A stretch of 64,000 nucleotides of DNA from Azorinus chamasolen (Eukaryota > Mollusca > Bivalvia > Cardiida > Solecurtidae): contig OY755241.1 of NCBI GenBank assembly GCA_963576725.1, positions 4,200,562-4,264,561 on the forward strand. Reading direction: 5' to 3'. The notes under the pieces are model-generated. The model was given only the letters and a program-made list of their open reading frames with translations, did no database searches and was not told where the DNA came from. The position numbers were made by a program, and so were the translations under genes. This document shows, in pieces, positions 34,385 through 43,898 of the stretch. Position 1 is the stretch's first letter, and each line of letters opens with the position of its first letter.

Positions 34385-35625
34385 TTTGTCACAAAAACGG
34401 ATGTCTCCCCTCTAATAAAAACAATATGTAAAGGGAAATCACTAAAAATGTTATGGACTTGATTGATACTTCCCCTCATTATGCGCTTTCCACACCACAT
34501 TTTTCAAGAAGAAAATGATAACAGCTAATAACTCTAAAAACACCAGAGTTATGGCCCTTGTGCACGACACTTACTTTCATCATGCCCTTTCCATAAATGA
34601 AATGTCATTCCAATAGCATCAGTCAAACAGGAGTTATTGATCGGACAAAAAATGTAACAAAGGGCAATAACTCCAAAAGTATTGAAGCCAGAGTTATGGT
34701 CCTTGTTCATGACACTTTCTCTCATCATGCTCTTTCCATGTATGAAGTTTCAATATAATGGCAAGAGCCATGTAGGAGTTATCGTCCGGACAAGAAAGCG
34801 TTAAACAAATGTAAAAGGGGCAATAACTCTCAATTTATTGAAGCCAGAGTTAAGGACCTTATGCATGACACTTTCTCTTATCATGATCTTTCCATGTATG
34901 AAGTTTCACTCCAATGGCATGTGCCATATAGGAGTTATGATCCTGACAAAAATTGTGATTTTTAACAAAGGGCAATAACTCCAATATTAGTGAAACAAGA
35001 GTTATGGACCTTAAGCATGACACTTTCTCTTATCATGATCATTCCATGTATGAAGTTTCAATCCAATGGCATGAGCCATATAGGATTTATCGTCCGGACA
35101 AAAAATTATGAAAAAACATTAAAAGGGCAATAACTCCATTATTAGTGAAGCCAGAGTTATGGACCTTATGTATGACACTTCCTCTTGTCATGATCTTTCC
35201 ATATATGAAGTTTCAATCCAATGGCATGAGCCATATAGGAGTTATCGTCAGGACAAAAAATTGTGATTTTTTTTACAAGGGCAATAACTCCATTATTAGT
35301 GAAGCCAGAGTTATGGACCTTGTGTATGACACTTCCATATATGAAGTTTCAATCCAATGGCATGAGCCATATAGGAGTTATCGTCCGGACAAAAAAGTGT
35401 TATTTTTTACAAGGGGCAATAACTCCTATTTTAGTGAAGCCAGAGTTATGGACCTTGTGCATGACACTTCCTCTCATTATGCTCTTTCTATATATGAATT
35501 TTCAATCAACTGGCATCAGGCATATTGAAGTTATCGTCTGGACAAAAAGTGTGACGGACAGACAGACAACTCTCACGAAAACAATATGTCTCCCCCATAT
35601 AAATATGGGGGGAGACATAATAATG
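34385..35625 (+). mobile_element. Pearl/HINE-like element with ~145-bp internal repeats
   Basis: About eight tandem units (GGGCAATAACTCC, GCCAGAGTTATGGACC, GACACTTCCTCT, GAAGTTTCAATCCAATGGCA, TATAGGAGTTATCGTCC) between a head with ATGTCTCCCC and a tail with a near-perfect 35-base hairpin at 35585-35619 (TATGTCTCCCCCATAT / ATATGGGGGGAGACATA). The long ORFs here exist only because the units repeat in frame. No gene. Confidence 0.8.
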
Positions 35626-35725
35626 TAAATAAAGACAATCTCACAAGATTATGTAAATGTCAGTCCTGGTCAACATGATTGTAAGTAGATCTAATATAAA
35701 GACAAAATATACTCGACAATTAAAA

Positions 35726-37077
35726 ACAAGAGGGCCATGATGGCCCTAAATCGCTCACCTGGTTACTATAGACATATGCATACACTGTATTTCTATGTAA
35801 AAATAAGTAAGCTTCAGATTGGGGCTAATATGAAACCAAGGGCCATAATTTTAGGCCTTGAGTTTCAAATTTTAACAATCTAAATAAAGGAACACTAGAT
35901 GATGCTTCATATAAGTTTCAAAGTTCCGGGCCTTACAATTTCACAGAAGGAGATTTTAAAGATTTTCCTATGAAAAACTGATAAGCCAGGGGCGGGGCCA
36001 TTTTGGTCCAGGGGTCATAATTTGAACAATCTTGGTAGAAAACCATCAGATGATAATACATACTTAATTTCAAAGGTCTAGGCCTTACAGTTTAGGAGAA
36101 GATTTTCAAAGCCTCGGGGCAGGGCCATTTTTTGTCCGGGGGTCATAGTTTGAACAATCTTTGTAGAGGACCAATAGATAATGCTACATACCAAATATCA
36201 ATGGTCTAGGCCTTACGGTTTCAGAGAAGAAGATTTTTAAAGATTTTCCTATGAAAAACTGATAAGCCCCGGGGCGGGCCATTTTTAGTCCGGGGGTCAT
36301 AATTTGAACAATCTTTGTAGAGGACCATTAGATGATGCTACATACTAAATACCAAAGGTCTAGGCCTTACGGTTTGAGAGAAGAAGATTTTTAAAGATTT
36401 TCCTATGAAAAACTGATAAGCCCAGGGGCGGGGCCATTTTTGGCACGGCGGTCATAATTTGAACAATCTTTGTAGAGGACCATTAGATGATGCTACATAC
36501 CAAATATCTAGGCCTTACGGTTTTAGAGAAGAAGATTTTTAAAGATTTTCCTATGAAAATCTGATAAGCCCGGGGGCGGGGCCATTTTTGGTCCAGGGGT
36601 CATAATTTGAACAATCTTTGTAGAGGACCATTAGATGATGCTACATACTTAATACCAAAGGTCTAGGCCTTACGGTTTCAGAGAAGAAGATTTTTAAAGA
36701 TTTTCCTATGAAAAACTGATAAGCCCCGGGGCGGGGCCATTTTTGGCCCGGCGGTCATAATTTGAACAATCTTTGTGGAGGACCATTAGATGATGCTACA
36801 TACCAAATATAAAAGGTCTAGGCCTTACGGTTTCAGAGGAGAAGATTTTCCTATGAAAAACTGATAAGCCCCAGGGCGGGGCCATTTTTGGTCTGGGGGA
36901 CATAATTTTAACAATCTTTGTAGAGCACCATTACATGATTCCACATACCAAATATCAAAGCTCTAGGCTTTGTGGTTTCAGAGAAGAAGATGTTTAAGAA
37001 AATTGTTGACGACGCACATACGCACGACGACGGACACTGCCCCCTCACCTGGCACTTTGTGCCAGGTGAGCTAATAA
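35726..37077 (+). mobile_element. Pearl/HINE-like element with ~165-bp internal repeats
   Basis: The head is the palindromic AGGGCCATGATGGCCCT at 35731-35747, preceded by ACAAG. It is followed by TCGCTCACCTGG and about seven units (GGTCTAGGCCTTACGG, AAGATTTTTAAAGA, GGGGCGGGGCCATTTTTGG, GAACAATCTTTGTAGAGG). The tail has a perfect 12-bp stem, CTCACCTGGCAC / GTGCCAGGTGAG (37044-37070), then CTAATAA. No protein is encoded. Confidence 0.85.
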
Positions 37078-37273
37078 ACCTTTCAAAGTTTAGAATATAT
37101 ATTAATTGTTTTTATAAATTATATTTGGTATTTCTACCAGTTCTCTTAGGGAATCTGCTTGAAAGAACCTATTTCTGATTAAGTGTTAATCAGCATATTC
37201 AATGAGAAAAACATCTCCAGTGACAATTAAGCCCCTGAACCATTGCAAGGTAGGAAGGTCTCTTGGGGGCCTT

Positions 37274-38501
37274 CACAGGCGCATTAGGCTCATGAAATAT
37301 GTCTAAAATAAGTTAACAATGTCCCTAAATTGACGTTTTGTAACATTTGGGGCCAAAAATAAAGCTTTGGGCGTTTTGAGACAAAGCTGGAATTTCGTAT
37401 AAAATAAGTTAAAATGTCCCTAAATTGACATTTTGTAACATTTGAGGCCGAAAAAATAAAGGCTGTGGCGTTTTGAGACAAACTGAAATCTCGTATATTC
37501 TATATAAGAGAAAGGCAAATAACTCTCGGGCCATCCGATCCTCGGGTGCTCCGCTTCAACTGCAATTATTTTCGACCGGAGGGGAATTTTCCCACAAAAC
37601 AAAGATTATATAGAAAGAAAAATGTTTTATCTACACGCTGGTACCAACTACCCCATAGTTGGCTCCGTTTTAGCGAGTACGAGGGGCAAATACCTTCAGA
37701 AAACCGTGTTTTTTATTTACTCGGAAACGATATAAATCTAGTGCTCGATTTCACTAAAATCCATATTCGGAAGCGAGGACTAGAAACGGCTACTTTCATT
37801 TTTAACGTGTCAAGCGCTCAGAAGAATACATACTGGTTCCTCACTTCGCTGTGCATCATCACGAAGAAAACAGGGTTCTATAATTTGAATGTTTACATAA
37901 TTGACAAGTCTGTTAACTAAATCAATTCGAATAGACGCTTGCTGGACAGAATGGTCGAGTGTTAGCGTTGAAGTGTTGGAAAAGATATAATCGGATCTGT
38001 GGCAGTAGAATGCATTGTCACCGGTATGTTAAATTCTTTTTGAGCATGTTTCATCATTTCTCATCAGGGTCTACCAAAAAAGAGCATCAGATTCGCTCCC
38101 GAATAGGGATTTTAGTGAAATCGAGCACTTTGTCGCCAACTATATCGTTTCCGAGTAAATAAAACCACGGTTTTCTGAAGGTATTTCCCCCTCGTACTTG
38201 CTAAAACGGAGACAAAGTATGGGGTATTCGGTACTAGCGTGTAGATAAAACATTTTTCTTTCTATGAAATCTGTTTTGTGGAAAAATTCCCCTCCAGTCG
38301 AAAATAATTGCAGTTGAAGCGGAGCACCCGTGGATCGAATGTCCCGAGAGTTATTTGCCTTTCGTTTATATAGAATATACGAAATTTCAGTTTGTCTCAA
38401 AACGCCCCAGGCTTTATTTTTTCGGCCTCAAATGTTACAAAATGTCAATTTAGGGACATTTTAACTTATTTTAGACGTATTTCATGAGCCCAACGCCTGT
38501 G
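37274..38501. mobile_element. Fold-back DNA element with 0.4-0.5 kb inverted arms
   Basis: The left arm (37274-37776) and right arm (38093-38501) are inverted copies with about 90% identity by eye. They include GGCTCATGAAATA near the ends and TGCAATTATTTTCGACCGG and CACTAAAATCC further in. The left arm is longer because a segment of about 90 bp with GTCCCTAAATTGAC is tandemly duplicated (near 37300-37480). The middle (37777-38092) holds no recognisable transposase. A third, partial arm is at 49905-50110. Confidence 0.85.
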
Positions 38502-38519
38502 CCTATACGCCCGGGAATC

Positions 38520-40660
38520 CACATTATTTTGCCGATTTTGTTCAATTCGACATCTAGTAGCGAGGTCAATGCTATTTATAGAAAATGATTTCCTATCTGT
38601 CACCAGCTAAACCTTGTTGACTTTATTTGTCCTGATTAATATGAAGCTCATTTCAATGTTTTACTTGAATGTGAATTGTAGTCTTAAAAATGTCATACGT
38701 TTTGTTTGAAAACCCTTAAAACGGGTTCGCACATGCGTTGACCCTCAAATGGATGCGTAGAGACGACGGATAAACGTTTCTTTCTCGACAGGTGACGCCA
38801 TCTTGCTATTTTAATAATGGGGGATCCCTAACGAAACTTCTTGTGAAAGAGCTATTTCTTGGTCAAATGTTATGAAATTTCACCAGAATGAGGGTAAGAG
38901 GCGACTTAAATATTTTTTTTTTATTTCAAGCCAGGTCGAAATGGTATACAATAGCCGAAGTTTGGAGTGAAATTCTTACAAATCTGTCAATGCTTCAGTT
39001 TTCTTCAAGTGAAAATGGAAAATATAGACGTTTTACTTCAAATAAATGTTTAAATTATCGTCACAAGTCAGAGCGCACTTAGGCGTTTTCTTCCCTTAAG
39101 TACCCCACCCTGCAGGAATATTTTCCCGCCGAATACAAGTTACCTTCCTTTGCGACTCTTCAACGTTTGCGTGAAAACTTCTGCTACAGCCGCTGTTACG
39201 TGCTAGTAATGTAATTATCATCACAAGTTGGAGAAAAAGGCAAGTATTAATCTACATTATCAATGAGAAAACACATATAAGATTATAATAGTACTTTTGC
39301 ATTTGATAATTCACGATGACATGTATCAATAAAGCTGAGAGAAGCTAACATTTGCTAGTCCGAAACAGTGGAATATTTCGGACATGCCACGTTATTCGGA
39401 GATCAGTTTTCCTCGACCTCTATTTCTTTTCAAAAGGACCCTTATATTTTCTTGAAACGTTTTTATTCATAATCTATTGTGCAAGATCATTGGCTACTTT
39501 TTTTGAAGGGGTCAATACAGGACAAACACTGGTGACTGGAAGATTATTTTATTGCCAATTTTTAAAAATGCTTTTCAATTTTTGCAAACAGTTGTTGTTC
39601 TGGATCCTAAAGATGGGGGTTCGTTTAGAAAATTATATATCGATAATCTGTAGGTGTCATAAATGAAAAAAACCAGTATGGATAGTGTACCTCGAACCCC
39701 CAACCCCTATATTTCAAGTGTGTAAATGTAATTCAATGGCACAGAAATTAATTTGTCCCTGTTAATTTCTCTTTCAGTCCCACTATGTCATCAGATCATT
39801 TAATGGTTGCAAGTTTATGTAATGGTTGCACATATCATTTGTTTTATATGAACTGAATTTAGAGCAGTTTTAAAAATATTGGGTAAAATAATAAAATAAC
39901 AGAAGCGTGACACACAGACAACATGCCATACAAACAGACAACAAAGATATGAGCCCTAAGTACTAGTTTTACTTTCAGCAGGTGACACAAAAACCATCTG
40001 TTAAGTAAATGATAGAATGAATAAATTTATTTCAGGTTCCTGGATTACCAGATTGGTTCAACATCAAGTAAAGTGGGGATGCGGCCATTTATTCATATCA
40101 GCTCCTGAATGATCTGGAGGCAGGAGACTTTGAAATTCTAATTTAAAGATGTATCCTGCGCAAATGTCCGCAAATTTTGCGTTTCAAACTGACTTCAGAA
40201 TCGGAATCTATGTACCTTGACACTTATTTAAAACTAAACAGTGCGGTTAGTAAATGATTGTTTGTGTCGAAAAAATAGAAGAATGTATTGCTACGGAAAT
40301 CAACGGAACGGCGTTCGCCATTGACCGGAATATATGTCGTAAGATTCAAATTTACATACCGGAAATAATTATTGGATGTAATATGTAGTCAACAACCAGT
40401 GTCCGCCGTTGTACATCTGGATAGCAACCTAACCGATATTCAAAAGCGTTGTTCAGAAATAGAATCGACGTTATTCAGAACTGGTCCGAAGATGTCCGTA
40501 CTAATCCCCGTTCTAAAAAGGAGGCTCCTTTTTAATAATTAAGCAGCATTAGGATAGCGATAATATTCAGCTGAACAAATGTCCTGTTGGAAAATGGGTT
40601 GTAAGCATTATTTTCCTTGCATGTATACGTGTACAGCTTCTTGTGCAACTCTTTCCCTCA
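38520..40660. other. Non-coding region
   Basis: No supported gene. A possible acceptor plus short terminal frame lies near 40035 (TTTCAG then VPGLPDWFNIK and a stop), too little to call. Confidence 0.45.
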
Positions 40661-40675
40661 TATAAACGTGTTTTC

Positions 40676-40745
40676 ACGCATTTGTGAACAGAGTAGACCC
40701 AGATCAGATGTAGCCGTCTGATCAGGGTCTGCCCTGTTTGCTAGC
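40676..40745. repeat. Palindromic MITE core A, copy 10
   Basis: GAACAGAGTAGACCCAGAT paired with GATCAGGGTCTGCCCTGTTTG. The full downstream border through CAGAACAGGGAAAGGGT is present to about 40880. Confidence 0.8.
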
Positions 40746-40972
40746 AGAATTTAATAGATATGTTTCTTTGCTTTCTAAAGTGTCTACAATGTTCCACCTT
40801 CCATATTTCTTTATAACTTGTTTGTTAATGAATATTCAGTAGGTATTGAAATTTGGCATAAATACAGAACAGGGAAAGGGTGAATTGATTAATACGAAAA
40901 ATGTGCTTAATATATCTTTAAGGCAAATAAATGTTTAAATATTTAGTTTATATTTAACTCTTGTCGAGTTCA

Positions 40973-41387
40973 GATTGCGGAGGCTTTACAAAATTTTAGT
41001 ATTAAATGGTGTCGAAGAGAACATGTTGAGTCTAATGCTCTTTCTTGTTGGAAAAAACTAATTTTTGATATAATTGATAAACGCATTTCCTTTTACAGCT
41101 CTAATTAACACCTTCTTTTTTAGACATCTTAAAAAGGGTTTACAGGATTTCCATTCAAATTTTGTTCCTGCTGATAAGGCATCGAATAATGTGATTATTA
41201 TTTGACGATTACATTATATCGATGTCTTGAAGCAGGACATTATTAATACCAAGTCATACATTTCAGTTACCACTGACGAAAAGACCATCATTTCAGACCA
41301 TGTCAAAAAGTTTGAACAATTTTGAACCGATATTAAAATTACACAACATAAACTTCCTACAATGTATTGGTTACCAAAACTACATAA
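40973..41387 (+). pseudogene. Penelope-like retroelement fragment (RT N-terminal region)
   Basis: Readable in shifting frames: WCRREHVESNALSCWKK, FDIIDKRISFYSSN, VPADKASNNVIII, YIDVLKQDIINTKSY, LPTMYWLPKLHK. The VPADKA and LPTMYWLPKLHK motifs are typical of the region just before the RT core of Penelope-like elements. Several stops and a frameshift are present. The sequence stops exactly where the pearl/HINE head starts at 41388, so the later element cut it. The RT core and GIY-YIG endonuclease are not in this window. Confidence 0.78.
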
Positions 41388-42820
41388 ACAAGAGGGCCAG
41401 AATGGCCCTGACATCGCTCACCAGGCGATCAGAGGAGAAGATGTTCAAAGTTTTCACTATATGTTTCTAGAGAAAACTAGCCACCCCTGGGGCGGGCCAA
41501 TTTTGATCAAAGGGGCATAATTTATACAACTTTTGTAGAGGACCTGAACATGATGCTATGTGCCAAATATGAAAGCTGAGAACCTTCGAAAATATTTTCA
41601 AATTTGACACTATATGTTTCTATTGCGAACTGGCTACCCCTGGGGCGGGGCCAATTTTGACCCCGGGGGCATAATTTATATAACTCTTGAGGACCTGAAC
41701 ATGATGTTATGTGTCAATTATGAAAGCTGAGAACCTTCCAGTTTCCGAGGAGAATATTTTCAAAGTTGTCACTATATGTTTCTATTGAGACATGGCTACC
41801 CCTGGGGCGGACCAATTTTGACCCCTGGGGCATAATTTATATAAATTTTGTAGAGGACCTGAATATGATCCTATGTGCCAACTATGAAAGCTAAGATCCC
41901 TGTAGATTTAGAGGAGAAGATTTTCAAAGTTTTCTCTATATGTTTCACTGGCCACCCCCGGGGCGGGGTCAATTTTGACCCCAGGGGCATAATGTATATA
42001 ACTTTTGTAGAGGACTGATGCTATGTGCCAAATATGAAAGCTGAGAACCTTTCAGTTTCAGAGAAGAATATATTCAAAGTTTTACCATATATTTCTATTG
42101 AAAACTGGCTACCCCTGGGGCGGGGCCAATTTTGACCCCAGGGGCATAATTTATATAACTTTTGTAGAGGACCTGAACATGATGCTATGTGCCAAATATG
42201 AAAGCTGAGAACGCTTCAGTTTCAGAGGAGAAGATTTTCAAAGTTTCACTATATGTTTCTTTTGAAAACTGACCACCCCTGGGGCGGGGCCAATTTTGAC
42301 CCCAGGGGCATAATTTATATAACTTTTGTAGAGGACCTGAACATGATGTTATGTGCCAAATATGAAAGCTGAGAACCCTGTAGATTCAGAAGAAAAGATT
42401 TTCAAAGTTGTCACTATATGTTTCTATTGAAAACTGGCCACCCCTGGGGCATAATTTATACAACTTTTGTAGAGGACCTGAACATGATGCTATGTGCCAA
42501 ATATGAAAGCTGAGAACGCTGTAGATTCAGAGAAGAAGATTTTCAAAGTTGTCACTATATGTTTCTACTGAAATCTGGCTACCCCTGGGGCGGGGCCAAT
42601 TTTGACCCCAGGGCCATAATTTATATAACTTTTGTACAGGACCTGAATATGATGCTATGTGCCAAATATGAAAGCTAAGAACCCTGTAGATTGAAAAAGA
42701 GGAGAACCCTGTAGATTCAGAAGAAAATATTTTCAAAGTTGTCACTATATGTTTCTATTGAAAACTGGCTACCCCTGGGGCATAATTTATACAACTTTTG
42801 TAGAGGACCTGAACATGATG
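41388..42820 (+). mobile_element. Pearl/HINE-like element, 3' end replaced by Gypsy sequence
   Basis: The head ACAAGAGGGCCAGAATGGCCC is followed by TCGCTCACC and about ten units of 120-180 bp (GGGGCGGGGCCAATTTTGACC, ATAATTTATATAACTTTTGT, AGAGGACCTGAACATGATG, CTATGTGCCAAATATGAAAG). The last unit breaks off within GAACATGATG and goes directly into a Gypsy integrase. The expected terminal hairpin is missing. Confidence 0.85.
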
Positions 42821-43882
42821 CACCTAGATTTTCTAGGCCCCTTGCCCAAGACATCCCAGGGGAATGAGTATGTGTTGATGATGGTGGACCAATTCACAAA
42901 ATGGGTGGAATGTGTCCCCTTGCCTTCACAGACTGCACATGCAGCCGTCCATGAATTCTTTACCAGGTTTGGTTGTCCTTTTCAAATTCATACAGACCAA
43001 GGAAAGAACTTCGACAGCCAGTTGTTCAAAGCTGTGTGTGAATTGCTGAAGATTCACAAGTCGAGAACAACCCCATATAGACCATCTGCGAATGGACAAG
43101 TTGAGAGGTTCAATAGGACCCTGATGAATGCCGTTCGCTGTTTTGTGTCTTCCTAGAATGAATGGGACAAATTTTTGCCGCAGTTAGCTGGTGCATTGCG
43201 GTCATGTGTAAATCGGCAGACTGGCTTCACCGCAAACATGCTAATGATGGGCCGGGAGACCAACCAGCCAATGGATCTGCTGTTTCCCGACGTTGAGAAA
43301 GCAAATCAGAGCGAAAGCCCACACGAGTATGTGAGGTCTCTAAGGCAGAAGACCATCGAGGCACATGAGGCAGCCCGCAAAAACCTGAGGTCTGCGCAGA
43401 AAACCATGAAACGAGATTATGATGTCAAGGTGCTGGTTCGAACCTATAGTGTAGGAGATCCGGTGTACATATTGGATACAGCTACAGTTAAGGGGACCAG
43501 TAGCAAACTCAAGGCTCCGTGGAAAGGACCGGGCATCATATGTGAAAAGATCACCAATGCACTGTTCAGGATTGTCATTAAAGACAAAGGGTTTGTGGTC
43601 AACCATGACCGGATCAAGTTGTGCCAAGACGAAGTACTTCCATTGTGGCTAAAGCGACTTCAGCGGAACCCAGAGTTGTTGAAGGCGAAGGCCAACAAAG
43701 AGGAGGAAGTGTATTGCTTGTGCAGGCGACCTGACAGTGGGGGGTTCATGATACAGTGTGATTATTGTTTTGAATGGTTTCATGGTCCATGTGTCAATAT
43801 AACCCCAACCATAGCTAGAAAGACTGATCAGTATGAATGTCCAAATTGCCAGGGAGACCCTGCATGCGGACTTCATTGTTAA
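42818..43882 (+). pseudogene. pol: Integrase with C-terminal PHD finger (copy 2)
   Basis: Begins inside the catalytic core: HLDFLGPLP holds the first Asp, HTDQGKNFD the second, and NGQVERFNR the Glu. Then comes the C-terminal module (YSVGDPVYIL, APWKGPGII, FVVNHDRIKLC) and a PHD finger at 43709-43849. The H2C2 domain is lost. An in-frame TAG at 43154-43156 interrupts the core after the Glu. The natural stop is TAA 43880-43882, thirteen bases before the splice-acceptor AG of the third ORF. An ATG-led ORF actually begins at 42749 in the pearl/HINE repeat, which makes a chimeric frame. Confidence 0.88.
43709..43849 (+). other. PHD finger on the integrase tail (copy 2)
   Basis: C4HC3 arrangement: YCLC, then QCDYC, EWFHGPC and YECPNC. 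The Trp and the Asp just before it sit where PHD fingers that bind methylated H3K4 carry aromatic-cage and contact residues. That would be a chromatin-reading module in the place where chromoviruses have a chromodomain. The ligand is inferred. Confidence 0.88.
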
Positions 43883-43896
43883 TTCTTCTCTTCCAG
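43883..43896 (+). promoter_or_regulatory. Splice acceptor before the third ORF (copy 2)
   Basis: TTCTTCTCTTCCAG, a strong pyrimidine tract plus AG at 43895-43896, three bases before the ATG at 43899. The equivalent site exists in the complete copy at 61332-61346. Confidence 0.7.
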
Positions 43897-43898
43897 GT

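Noticed and set aside
35145..35628. Two overlapping ORFs of 121-127 codons with repeated peptides
   Set aside because: They are products of in-frame tandem repeats in a pearl/HINE element. Both frames repeat the DNA unit, and no protein motif is present.
43709..43849. Chromodomain at the integrase end
   Set aside because: The Cys/His spacing is C4HC3 (PHD), and chromodomain aromatic motifs are absent.
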